From Alistipes sp. (GTDB lineage: Bacteria; Bacteroidota; Bacteroidia; Bacteroidales; Rikenellaceae): 20,465 bases of DNA. The notes beneath the pieces are model-generated. The model did no database searches. It was not told where the DNA came from and saw only the letters and a list, made by a program, of their open reading frames with translations. The stretch covers positions 1 to 20,465 of the forward strand of contig JAFYRB010000075.1 of NCBI GenBank assembly GCA_017559615.1, written 5' to 3'. This document shows positions 1 through 7,583 of this stretch, piece after piece (positions within the stretch are counted from its first letter, which is position 1; every line of letters begins with the position of its first letter). Both the position numbers and the translations under genes were made by a program.

Positions 1-386
1 CCCACCAACGCTCGGCATTGCTCGTTGTGTTCGCGCATAGTGCCGATAATGGTGCGTACTTGCTCCACCTTTTTGTCCACTCCAAAGAACTTTTCCTGTA
101 ATATTCGGGCAGTGATAAGCTCCCCATTCTCTTCGAGTTGCGTATAAATTCGGTGGAGTTTGATACGGCTCTCCTCAATGTAATTGTTAAGCTCGGTGGA
201 TTTACGACTTTTACCTCTCGCACACTCTTTAGCCTGGTTCCACGACACTGGTTCGATACTTTTGCGGATGTTTGTTTCTACTCTTGCGCCATTGACTGTG
301 ATACGCATACATACTGAAGCCTCTCCGTTCTTCAGCAGCTTGGTTTTCTTGATAAAGAAAAGCACATTAAATGAATCTCGTCTCAT
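1..386 (-). CDS. Tyrosine recombinase/integrase, N-terminal part (gene runs off the left edge)
   Basis: The reading frame starts at an ATG at 384-386 (MRRDSFNVLFFIKK) and stays open for 128 codons to the window edge. The first ~60 residues look like the beta-rich arm-type DNA-binding domain found at the N terminus of Bacteroidota tyrosine integrases (pattern IKKTKLLKNGEASVCMRI, then VETNIRKSIEPVSWNQ). A helical core-binding (SAM-like) region begins after it (IEESRIKLHRIYTQLEENG). The catalytic domain with R-H-R-Y lies outside the window, so activity cannot be judged. Such enzymes integrate and excise conjugative elements or prophages. The gene sits 254 bases from the 3' end of a tRNA-Phe gene, the usual arrangement for an element integrated at a tRNA. 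A near-consensus -7 box and a perfect inverted repeat lie just upstream of the start. The family assignment is by motif recognition; the type of element is unknown. Confidence 0.85.
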   Translation of the reverse strand, partial: MRRDSFNVLFFIKKTKLLKNGEASVCMRITVNGARVETNIRKSIEPVSWNQAKECARGKSRKSTELNNYIEESRIKLHRIYTQLEENGELITARILQEKFFGVDKKVEQVRTIIGTMREHNEQCRALV

Positions 387-390
387 TTTC

Positions 391-430
391 TCCTACTTTT
401 TAATTAAACATTCGTTCGACAAAAGTAGGA
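391..430. promoter_or_regulatory. Inverted repeat over the integrase promoter (candidate operator)
   Basis: TCCTACTTTT at 391-400 is repeated as its exact reverse complement AAAAGTAGGA at 421-430, with arm centres 30 bp apart (about three helical turns). The right arm overlaps a minus-strand -7 box TACTTTTG (420-427) that matches TAnnTTTG, and the left arm ends 4 bases before the integrase ATG. I see no -33 box at normal spacing. The geometry suits a dimeric regulator, or the integrase itself, controlling integrase expression; that role is inferred. Confidence 0.4.
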
Positions 431-490
431 ATCCGAGCCCGTTTTGATACTATGCAAAATGTTGTGAATCAGCGAAAAACACTCTTTCAA

Positions 491-536
491 GGTGGAGATG
501 TTTGGAACACCCGTTTGCTCCACCTCTTGCTCCACC
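491..536. repeat. Clustered GGTGGAG/CTCCACC repeats in the attachment region
   Basis: The 10-mer TTGCTCCACC occurs at 515-524 and again at 527-536 (12-base period), and its core GGTGGAG appears in inverse orientation at 491-497. The core also recurs inside the integrase gene at 63-69 and 152-158. Short repeats of this kind near an integrase and a tRNA may be arm-type binding sites, but that is inferred only from position. Confidence 0.35.
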
Positions 537-540
537 AAAG

Positions 541-562
541 GCGGTCGTGAACCGCACTTTTT
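541..562 (+). terminator. Small hairpin followed by a T-run (plus-strand terminator-like)
   Basis: GCGGT (541-545) and ACCGC (551-555) form a 5-bp stem with a 5-base loop, followed by ACTTTTTTG. It resembles a weak intrinsic terminator reading left to right, but no plus-strand gene lies upstream in the window. It may instead be a structural part of the attachment region. Confidence 0.25.
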
Positions 563-580
563 TGCGTTTTTGGGGAAAAT

Positions 581-615
581 AAAAAATCCCGATTTTCGTT
601 GAAAATCAGGATTTT
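581..615 (-). terminator. Intrinsic terminator downstream of tRNA-Phe
   Basis: AAAATCCCGATTTTC (583-597) and GAAAATCAGGATTTT (601-615) form a 15-bp stem with one C-A mismatch and a 3-base loop. Read on the minus strand the hairpin runs into a T-run (complement of 581-586). It starts 24 bases after the tRNA 3' end and is well placed to end the tRNA transcript before the integrase. Confidence 0.65.
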
Positions 616-639
616 ACGTTGTTTTGCTTTTCTTTGCTG

Positions 640-712
640 TGGTGCCACCAGGAATCGAACCGGGGACACAAGGATTTTCAGTCCTTTGCTCTACCATCTG
701 AGCTATGGCACC
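640..712 (-). tRNA. tRNA-Phe (anticodon GAA)
   Basis: A 73-nt cloverleaf is visible on the minus strand. The acceptor stem is GGTGCCA/TGGCACC, the D stem GCTC/GAGC, the anticodon stem AAGGA/TCCTT with loop CTGAAAA (anticodon GAA), and the T loop TTCGATT. The discriminator base is A. The 3' CCA is not encoded, since the next bases are CAG, so it must be added after transcription. The T stem (CCCGG/CCTGG) has one C-U opposition. The gene has its own promoter at 749-780 and a terminator at 581-615, and borders an integrase gene, so it is the likely integration landmark. Confidence 0.95.
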
Positions 713-748
713 ATCGTTTGTTATATGATTCGTGTATCAAAGCGAGTG

Positions 749-780
749 CAAATATAGAATGTTTTTTATTATTATGCAAA
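749..780 (-). promoter_or_regulatory. Bacteroidota-type promoter of tRNA-Phe
   Basis: On the minus strand TTTG (complement of 777-780) is followed after 20 bases by TATATTTG (complement of 749-756), an exact match to the -33/-7 pattern of the primary sigma factor of Bacteroidota. The predicted start is about 30 bases before the tRNA. Confidence 0.65.
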
Positions 781-799
781 TTTTTTAAGAAAAAATATT

Positions 800-807
800 T
801 ATTTTTG
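800..807 (+). promoter_or_regulatory. -7 box candidate for nagA
   Basis: TATTTTTG matches TAnnTTTG and ends 30 bases before the nagA ATG. A clear TTTG/TTG at -33 is not present, so support is partial. Confidence 0.35.
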
Positions 808-837
808 TGAATCCAAACAAAACAAATCTTATTGAAG

Positions 838-2016
838 ATGCTGACTAAAATACTAAATGGCAATGTTTTAACCACGCAAGGCTTACAAAAAAAATCTGCG
901 ATTTTTTTTCGCGACGGAAAGATTATTGACGTAACCGACAAAAATATTGAGTTACCAAACGATGAAAACATCCCGACAAAAGTCATCGACGCTAAGGGTG
1001 CATACGTCATTCCGGGCGGTATAGAACTTCACGCGCACGGTGGAGGTGGTCGCGACTTTATGGAGGGTAGCGAGGATGCTTTCCGCACCGCTGTAAACAC
1101 TCACCTGCGATATGGCGCAACTGCAATATATCCCACATTGTCGGCATCAAGCACAGAAATGATATTTAAGGCTGCTGCAACAGCCGAGAAGATGATGGCG
1201 GAGCCTGGTAGCCCTGTTATGGGTTTGCACCTCGAAGGCCCATACTTTAACCTCGATATGGCGGGTGCTCAGATGCCCGAGTATATACGCATCCCCGAGA
1301 AGGCCGAGTACGCATCTATTTTAGAGCAGACATCTTGTATCAAGCGTTGGGATGCAGCGCCCGAGATACCTAATGCTATAGAGTTTGGTAGTTATATAAC
1401 CTCAAAAGGCGTAATGGCGTCGGTAGGGCATACCGCTGCTGACTTTAACACCATAACAGCAGCACGCAAAGCGGGATATTCTCACGCGACACACCTATAT
1501 AATGCTATGACAGGCATACACAAATGTGGCGAATACAAGAGCGAGGGAACAATCGAAAGCCTGCTATATTACGACGATATCAGCGTCGAACTCATAGCCG
1601 ACGGAATACACGTTCCACCCGCAATACTTCGCTATGTGCATAAAATCAAAGGCACAGAAAGGATGTGTCTCATAACCGACGCATTGGCCGTTATGGCGGC
1701 AGATGATGCAGCAGCATTTGACCCTCGCGTGATTATCGAGGACGGAGTATGCAAACTCAACGACCGCTCGGCACTGGCTGGTAGTATCGCCACTATGGAT
1801 AGACTTATTCGCACTGCGGTTACTCTTGCTGAGATTCCGTTTACTGATGCAGTTCGTATGACAAGTGAGACTCCTGCTCGCATAATGGGCATTTACGACA
1901 GAAAAGGCTCATTGGAGCGCGGAAAGGATGCCGACATCGTCCTGATGGATTCATCAATGGAGTTATGCGGAGTATGGTCGATGGGACAATTAGTTGAAGG
2001 CACATTGCGACTTTAA
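838..2016 (+). CDS. nagA: N-acetylglucosamine-6-phosphate deacetylase
   Basis: The cytoplasmic enzyme of amino-sugar and peptidoglycan recycling removes acetate from GlcNAc-6-P to give glucosamine-6-P, which feeds glycolysis or cell-wall synthesis. The 392-residue product has the amidohydrolase (TIM-barrel) metal and substrate motifs of NagA: HAHGGGG (His65, His67), HLEGPYF (Glu133), GHTAAD (His198), ATHLYNAM (His219), ELIADGIH, ITDAL (catalytic Asp281) and SLERGKDADIVLMD near the end. Length is close to the usual ~385. I chose the ATG at 838; an in-frame TTG two codons upstream is possible but less likely. Divergent from tRNA-Phe; 48 bases separate it from the acyltransferase, so the two may be cotranscribed. 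No nagB or transporter is adjacent. Confidence 0.93.
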   Translation: MLTKILNGNVLTTQGLQKKSAIFFRDGKIIDVTDKNIELPNDENIPTKVIDAKGAYVIPGGIELHAHGGGGRDFMEGSEDAFRTAVNTHLRYGATAIYPTLSASSTEMIFKAAATAEKMMAEPGSPVMGLHLEGPYFNLDMAGAQMPEYIRIPEKAEYASILEQTSCIKRWDAAPEIPNAIEFGSYITSKGVMASVGHTAADFNTITAARKAGYSHATHLYNAMTGIHKCGEYKSEGTIESLLYYDDISVELIADGIHVPPAILRYVHKIKGTERMCLITDALAVMAADDAAAFDPRVIIEDGVCKLNDRSALAGSIATMDRLIRTAVTLAEIPFTDAVRMTSETPARIMGIYDRKGSLERGKDADIVLMDSSMELCGVWSMGQLVEGTLRL

Positions 2017-2064
2017 TTTAGCGCAAAAGACTTCCCAAATTTGCATCAAACTAAAACCTAAATT

Positions 2065-3225
2065 ATGAATAACAACACAACCCCGTCGGTTAATTTTGCC
2101 GACACCAAACCTCACTACGAACTACTTGACGGCCTACGCGGAGTGGCCGCCTTGCTCGTCGTAGTCTATCACATTTTCGAGGGATATGCCTTTGCCGGCG
2201 GCAAGGGTGTTATTGATACAATCAACCACGGACTCCTTGCCGTAGATTTCTTCTTTATCCTATCGGGATTCGTTATCAGTTATGCCTACGATGACCGTTG
2301 GGGCAAGATGACCATCGGTGATTTCTTCAAGCGACGTCTTATACGCCTTCATCCTATGATAATCATAGGTACGATTGTAGGTGTGGTGGCATTTCTGATT
2401 GGTGGTCGTCATCAATGGAGTGGGGCTGTAACGCCATATAGTTGGGTTATGGTGGCTATGTTGCTCACGATGTTTTTGATTCCCGCAGTGCCAGGTGCTG
2501 GTTATGAGGTCAGAGGCAATGGTGAGATGTACCCGCTCAACGGCTCAATGTGGTCGCTATTTTTTGAGTATATCAGCAATATCTTGTACGCGCTGATTAT
2601 CCGCCGCCTATCTACCAAGTTGTTAGCCTTGCTGGCTGTTGTGCTTGGCATCGTTCACGCGTGGATTTTCACACACGATATGGCAGGATATGGAATGATG
2701 GGAGTAGGGTGGACTATGGACACCATCAATTTCTGGAGTGGATTGGTGCGTATGATGTTCCCGTTCACGGTTGGTATGCTTTTGGCCCGCACATTCAAGC
2801 CTCGCAAGATTAAGGGTGCATTTTGGTTGTGTAGTGCTATCTTGATTTTCCTATTCACCAGACCTTTTATCAGCGCACAGAGCAGCATCAATCTCAACTG
2901 CTTGTATGAGGTGATATGCGTAGCCTTTATACTGCCAGCAGTTGTATGGTTAGGTGCGTGCGGAAGTGCCGAGGCGAAGATTACAAAACGCATAAGCAAC
3001 TTCCTCGGAGAGATATCTTATCCGTTATATTTGGTGCAGTACCCGATTATGTATCTATTCTTCTCTTGGCTTATCAAGAACCAGCGTTATACATTCAGCG
3101 AGACTATGGGTGTATCGATTCTTACAGTCGTAACGTGTGTTGTATTAGCTTACGCAAGTCTTAAGCTCTACGACGAGCCCGTACGTCGCTGGCTCGCGAA
3201 AAAGTTTATAAATAAGAAGAAGTAA
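2065..3225 (+). CDS. Acyltransferase family 3 (OafA/YrhL-like) integral membrane protein
   Basis: A 386-residue polytopic inner-membrane protein with the acyltransferase-3 pattern. LDGLRGVAALLVVVYH at residues 21-36 carries the conserved Arg25 and His36. LAVDFFFILSGFVIS follows at 58-72, then FFKRRLIRLHP at 87-97 and a SMWSLFFEY segment near 161-169. The late helix EISYPLYLVQYPIMY is also typical. About ten membrane segments are apparent, and the protein ends in a basic tail. Family members transfer acetyl, succinyl or other acyl groups onto periplasmic or surface glycans such as O-antigen, capsule or peptidoglycan. The acceptor here cannot be told from sequence; placement behind nagA hints at amino-sugar chemistry, but this is weak. 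A strong terminator follows directly. Confidence 0.88.
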   Translation: MNNNTTPSVNFADTKPHYELLDGLRGVAALLVVVYHIFEGYAFAGGKGVIDTINHGLLAVDFFFILSGFVISYAYDDRWGKMTIGDFFKRRLIRLHPMIIIGTIVGVVAFLIGGRHQWSGAVTPYSWVMVAMLLTMFLIPAVPGAGYEVRGNGEMYPLNGSMWSLFFEYISNILYALIIRRLSTKLLALLAVVLGIVHAWIFTHDMAGYGMMGVGWTMDTINFWSGLVRMMFPFTVGMLLARTFKPRKIKGAFWLCSAILIFLFTRPFISAQSSINLNCLYEVICVAFILPAVVWLGACGSAEAKITKRISNFLGEISYPLYLVQYPIMYLFFSWLIKNQRYTFSETMGVSILTVVTCVVLAYASLKLYDEPVRRWLAKKFINKKK

Positions 3226-3232
3226 TTCAACA

Positions 3233-3268
3233 AAACAGCCGAGATTCAACGAAGAATCTCGGCTGTTT
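3233..3268. terminator. Bidirectional intrinsic terminator between the acyltransferase gene and trxA
   Basis: AAACAGCCGAGATTC (3233-3247) and GAATCTCGGCTGTTT (3254-3268) form a perfect 15-bp stem with a 6-base loop. T-rich tails are present on both strands, which suits two convergent genes sharing a single terminator. Confidence 0.85.
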
Positions 3269-3289
3269 ATTTATCGTGCAATAAAAGTA

Positions 3290-3604
3290 TTACAACAACG
3301 CGTCAACCTTTGCTTTCAAGGTCTCCTTGCTTGTTGCGCCGACAACCTTATCGACAACCTCGCCATTCTTGATGAATACGACTGTAGGGATGTTACGTAC
3401 ACGGTACTGCGCTACGATATCGTCAGCAGAATCTACGTCACACTTGCCGATAACAACCTTACCCTCATACTCTGTAGCCAACTCGTCGATGATAGGACCT
3501 ACCATACGGCAGGGGCCACACCACTCTGCCCAGAAATCGATAACAACAGGCTGACCTGATGCAATCAATGACTCATAATTTTCGTTAGTAATTGCTAATG
3601 CCAT
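3290..3604 (-). CDS. trxA: Thioredoxin
   Basis: A 104-residue single-domain thioredoxin, a cytoplasmic dithiol reductant for ribonucleotide reductase, methionine sulfoxide reductase and other targets. The active site WCGPC is at residues 28-32 (Cys29, Cys32) in the context DFWAEWCGPCRM, and the cis-proline is Pro73 in NIPTVVF. There is no signal peptide. The length is exactly typical. It starts 24 bases after the stop of dnaE on the same strand and probably shares its transcript, which ends at the terminator at 3233-3268. Confidence 0.96.
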   Translation of the reverse strand: MALAITNENYESLIASGQPVVIDFWAEWCGPCRMVGPIIDELATEYEGKVVIGKCDVDSADDIVAQYRVRNIPTVVFIKNGEVVDKVVGATSKETLKAKVDALL

Positions 3605-3628
3605 AATTTTAAAGTATTAATTATTTAT

Positions 3629-6600
3629 TTATGATAATGTAAATTTCAGTTCGTTCTTATCCAAATAATCTACCAATTCGGATGTCATAGCCACCTTATA
3701 TCGTTTCGAGAACATATTGAGCGTAACGCCCTCGGCACGATTTACAAGCGACAGACGCAAAACGGTATTACCTTTATTACTTTGTACCATCTGCGAAAAC
3801 TCCTTCGCAAACGAAGAGGTGAGTTCCTCGACAGGGAGTATAATATGCAACTCCTTGATTAACTCATCACGCACCTGCGAGAGTTGAGTCATCGACAAAA
3901 TCTTAAACTCCAACTCAGGGTTATCGCCATATGGACGAGGCTGCACCTTACCCTTAATAAAGAGAAAATAGTTGGGGTACATCATCGGGCGGAACTGCTC
4001 ATAATCCTTACCAAAAAGGGCAAATTCGCGTACACCGCCATTATAATCCTCCAGCGTAAATTTTCCCCACGGACGGCCCGTCCTAGAAGTCATAGCCTGC
4101 ACCGATGTAACAACGCCCGCCAAACCCAATTCCTGACCACTAAAAGGCTCCAAATCGGACAATTCGGCAAGACCAGCCTTGCACATATGCTTTATGACAA
4201 CCTTATACTCGTCAAGCGGGTGCGACGATAGGTAAAGACCAATCATCTCGCGCTCCTTATTCAACACCTGCAACTGATTCCACTCCTCTGCTACGGGGAC
4301 AGTAGGGGGCTGGATATCGACAATATCACCACCTCCAAAGAGGCTCTGCTGCGAATTTTGCTTCTCCTGTTGCACACGCTGACCATAACGTATCAACAAC
4401 TCGATGAACGTAACGCTGCCAGCAGTGCTACGTGTATCCTCTGCAAAGAACTTGCTACGATGGAAGTCGAGAATAGAGTCAAAACCTCCAGCATAGGCCA
4501 AATTCTCCATACACTTACGATTGATAACAGAGAAATTGACACGCTCGACAAAATCGTATATGTTCTTATACGGGCCATTCTTCTCACGCTCCTCGATAAT
4601 AGACTTAACCGCAGCCTCACCGACGCCCTTAACGGCCGCCAAACCAAAACGAATATCGCCATTACGATTTGATGAGAAATCGACCACAGACTCGTTAATA
4701 TCGGGACCAAGCACTTTGATACCCATATGCTTACACTCGGTCATATAGGTAGTAATCTGCTTGATATCGGCCAGATTTCGGCTCAACACAGCGGCCATAT
4801 ACTCCGACGGATAGTTAGCCTTAAGGTATGCCGTCTGGTAGGCCACCCACGAATAGCAAGTAGCGTGCGATTTGTTGAAGGCATACGATGCAAACTTCTC
4901 CCAATCGGCCCAGATTTTCTCCAACACCTCAGGATTATGGCCGTTAGCCTGACCACCCTTGATAAACTTGGGTTTGAGTTCGTCCAGTTTCGACTTAATC
5001 TTCTTACCCATAGCCTTACGCAGAGTATCACTCTCACCACGCGTAAAGCCTCCCAACAGACGCGAGAGAAGCATCACCTGCTCCTGATAGACGGTAATAC
5101 CATAAGTATCCTTGAGATACTTCTCCATAATGTCTATATCGTAGACAATAGGCTTACGGCCGTGTTTACGGTCGATAAAGTCGGGGATATAATCCATCGG
5201 GCCCGGACGATACAAGGCATTCATCGCAATCAAATCCTCGAAGGTAGAAGGCTTCAACTCTCGAAGATATTTCTGCATACCAGGCGACTCAAACTGGAAT
5301 GTACCAATAGTACCTCCCTCGCAATAAAGTTTATATGTTGTAGGGTCTGCAATATCGATAGTATCAATATCGATATCTATACCTCGCGTATGCTTAACGT
5401 TGGCCACTGCATCCTTAATGATAGAGAGCGTTTTCAGACCCAGGAAGTCCATCTTGATAAGACCTGTATCCTCAATCACCGCACCTTCATACTGCGTTAC
5501 GAGCATCTTCTCGCCCGTCTCCTTATCATCTGCCGTACTCACAGGCACCCAATCGGTAATATCGTCACGACAGATGATAGTACCACAGGCGTGAACACCC
5601 GTACCACGCACATTTCCCTCCAGCATACGAGCATACTTGATAGTATCGCTCATAATGGGGTCATCGGAATCCTCCGCAGCCTTCAGTTCGGGAACTGCCG
5701 CAATGGCATTCTTGAGGTTTATCTTAAGTTGCTTATCCTTGTTATTGGGGTCAGGAATACGGTCGGGTACCAATTTACATAGACGGTCAGACTCCTTGAG
5801 AGGCAATTTTTGCACACGCGCAACATCCTTCAAGGCCATCTTCGTAGCCATAGTACCGTAGGTGATAATATGAGCAACCTTCTCCTTGCCATACTTCTGT
5901 GTCACCCAATTAAGCACACGACCACGACCATCATCATCGAAGTCGATATCAATATCAGGCAACGAAATACGGTCGGGGTTAAGGAAACGCTCAAACAGCA
6001 AGTCATATTTGATTGGGTCAATCTGCGTAATACCCAAGCAATAGGCCACAGCAGAACCTGCCGCAGAGCCACGACCTGGACCAACCGACACATCCAACTC
6101 CTCGCGAGCAGCACGAATAAAGTCCTGCACAATAAGGAAGTAGCCAGGAAAACCCATCGTCTTCATAATGTGCAACTCAAACTTCATACGCTCCGAGACC
6201 TCTTCGGTCAGAGGTTCTCCATAACGTCGCTTGGCGCCATCCATAGCCAATTTGGCGAGGTAGTCGGCCTCTAACTTGATACGATACAATTTATCATATC
6301 CACCCAATTTGTCTATCTTTTTATGGGCATCAGCCTCCGACATTATGACATTGCCATTCTCATCACGTGTAAACTCGTCAAACAAATCCTTCTCGCTGAA
6401 CTTCACACGATAACCCTCCTCTGTTCCAAAATCTTCGGGGATAGCAAAGGTCGGCATAATAGGAGCGTGGTCGATAGAGTAACTCTCAACCTTGTTGCAT
6501 ATTTCGACAGTGTTAGACAACGCCTCGGGAACATCCTCGAATATGGCATTCATCTCGGCACGCGTCTTCATCCACTCCTGCTTAGAATATAGCATACGCT

Positions 6601-7486
6601 TTGGGTCGTCCAAATCGCGAGAAGTAGAGAGGCAAATCAAACGGTCGTGAGCCTCGGCGTGTACCTCATCAACAAAGTGTACATCGTTGGTACAAACTAA
6701 CTTGACACCGTGTTTTTGCGATAGTGCTATGAGATGCTCATTTACTTTCAACTGCATAGGGTAGGCCTCGTGGTTGGCACGCTCGACCGTAGCCTTATGC
6801 AACTGCAATTCGAGATAATAATCCTCGCCAAAAAGATTCTTATGCCACAAGACAGCCTCCTCGGCTGCTGCCAAATCATCTGCGGTAATGAGTTTAGGAA
6901 TCTCACCACCCAAACAGGCAGAACAACAGATAAGTCCCTCGTGATACTTTTCCAACTCGGACTTATCGGTACGTGGACGCATATAGAAACCTTCGGTCCA
7001 CGCCTTCGAAACAATCTTTATAAGATTATGGTAACCCTTCTCGTTTTTAGCAAGCAGGATAAGGTGATAACCACTCTGATCCATCTTACCCTCCTTGAGT
7101 AGCATACCTCGGCGAGCAACATAGACCTCGCAACCGATAATCGCTTTAAAATCCTCTTTAGGCAGAGAATCATATTCGGCCTTCAACTTAGCCAACTCGG
7201 TCTTCTCCTCCTCCGTAGCCTCGTCATTATCAACTTTGGCCTGCAGGTCGGCAATGGCCGCAGAGGTCTGCTTTACCTTATCGCGGCGGGCTCCATTCTT
7301 CTTCTTAACATAGTTCCAGAACTCCTTTATTCCGAACATATTGCCGTGGTCGGTGATGGCAATACCACGCATACCATCATCAATGGCTTTATCGACGAGA
7401 CGTTGGATGCTCGCCTGACCATCGAGGATAGAGTAGTGTGAATGTACGTGAAGATGTACGAAGTCCTGCATAATCTTAGTTTTCAT
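3629..7486 (-). CDS. dnaE: DNA polymerase III subunit alpha
   Basis: The replicative polymerase catalytic subunit, 1285 residues. An N-terminal PHP domain begins HLHVHSHYSILDG (residues 11-23) and includes TDHGNMFG; a charged, coiled-coil-like insertion of about 45 residues (66-110) interrupts it. The palm holds GPGRGSAAGS (469-478), PDIDIDFDDDGR (510-521; Asp513 and Asp515) and the third catalytic aspartate, Asp680, in KMDFLGL. A helix-hairpin-helix lies near 950-968 (KGVGEAAV). QQSLF at 1046-1050 fits the beta-clamp binding consensus, and an OB-fold follows near 1120-1165. This is the dnaE1 type rather than polC, as no exonuclease insertion is seen. The ATG at 7486 is used; Met6 is a possible alternative start. 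It lies upstream of trxA in one probable transcript. Confidence 0.97.
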   Translation of the reverse strand: MKTKIMQDFVHLHVHSHYSILDGQASIQRLVDKAIDDGMRGIAITDHGNMFGIKEFWNYVKKKNGARRDKVKQTSAAIADLQAKVDNDEATEEEKTELAKLKAEYDSLPKEDFKAIIGCEVYVARRGMLLKEGKMDQSGYHLILLAKNEKGYHNLIKIVSKAWTEGFYMRPRTDKSELEKYHEGLICCSACLGGEIPKLITADDLAAAEEAVLWHKNLFGEDYYLELQLHKATVERANHEAYPMQLKVNEHLIALSQKHGVKLVCTNDVHFVDEVHAEAHDRLICLSTSRDLDDPKRMLYSKQEWMKTRAEMNAIFEDVPEALSNTVEICNKVESYSIDHAPIMPTFAIPEDFGTEEGYRVKFSEKDLFDEFTRDENGNVIMSEADAHKKIDKLGGYDKLYRIKLEADYLAKLAMDGAKRRYGEPLTEEVSERMKFELHIMKTMGFPGYFLIVQDFIRAAREELDVSVGPGRGSAAGSAVAYCLGITQIDPIKYDLLFERFLNPDRISLPDIDIDFDDDGRGRVLNWVTQKYGKEKVAHIITYGTMATKMALKDVARVQKLPLKESDRLCKLVPDRIPDPNNKDKQLKINLKNAIAAVPELKAAEDSDDPIMSDTIKYARMLEGNVRGTGVHACGTIICRDDITDWVPVSTADDKETGEKMLVTQYEGAVIEDTGLIKMDFLGLKTLSIIKDAVANVKHTRGIDIDIDTIDIADPTTYKLYCEGGTIGTFQFESPGMQKYLRELKPSTFEDLIAMNALYRPGPMDYIPDFIDRKHGRKPIVYDIDIMEKYLKDTYGITVYQEQVMLLSRLLGGFTRGESDTLRKAMGKKIKSKLDELKPKFIKGGQANGHNPEVLEKIWADWEKFASYAFNKSHATCYSWVAYQTAYLKANYPSEYMAAVLSRNLADIKQITTYMTECKHMGIKVLGPDINESVVDFSSNRNGDIRFGLAAVKGVGEAAVKSIIEEREKNGPYKNIYDFVERVNFSVINRKCMENLAYAGGFDSILDFHRSKFFAEDTRSTAGSVTFIELLIRYGQRVQQEKQNSQQSLFGGGDIVDIQPPTVPVAEEWNQLQVLNKEREMIGLYLSSHPLDEYKVVIKHMCKAGLAELSDLEPFSGQELGLAGVVTSVQAMTSRTGRPWGKFTLEDYNGGVREFALFGKDYEQFRPMMYPNYFLFIKGKVQPRPYGDNPELEFKILSMTQLSQVRDELIKELHIILPVEELTSSFAKEFSQMVQSNKGNTVLRLSLVNRAEGVTLNMFSKRYKVAMTSELVDYLDKNELKFTLS

Positions 7487-7497
7487 ATTGATAATTT

Positions 7498-7553
7498 TGT
7501 CACATAGTTATTATGCACACAAAATCATCTTGTCAATATGCCACATTGTGACA
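7498..7553 (-). promoter_or_regulatory. dnaE upstream region with TGTCA half-sites
   Basis: No clear TAnnTTTG box is found before dnaE. The minus strand does carry TTGACA (complement of 7531-7536), 17 bases, then TAATAA (complement of 7508-7513), which resembles a classical sigma-70 promoter. TGTCA occurs at 7498-7502 and 7531-7535, and TGACA at 7549-7553, so the last two form an inverted pair with a 13-base gap. Function is uncertain. Confidence 0.2.
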
Positions 7554-7583
7554 CATTAAATTTATCTTAAAATATCTGTCAAA

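Larger units (their letters stand above)
1..639. mobile_element. Probable end of an element integrated beside tRNA-Phe
   Basis: An integrase gene oriented away from a tRNA 3' end, separated from it by about 250 bases of repeat-rich non-coding DNA, is the usual signature of one end of an integrative element. The exact boundary is not visible: no second copy of the tRNA 3' end (the expected direct repeat) occurs in the window, so the other end must lie to the left of base 1. The body of the element and its cargo are not seen. This is an inference from gene order. Confidence 0.45.

Noticed and set aside
184..447. Plus-strand open frame overlapping the integrase start
   Set aside because: The minus-strand frame encodes a recognisable integrase N terminus; this one is its shadow.
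678..1010. Minus-strand open frame of 110 codons spanning the tRNA promoter and the start of nagA
   Set aside because: It overlaps the tRNA-Phe gene, its promoter and the nagA coding region, and has no recognisable domain.
4727..5782. Long plus-strand open frame (351 codons) inside dnaE
   Set aside because: It is antisense to a fully conserved polymerase gene and shows no recognisable domain; its length is explained by the codon use of the opposite strand.
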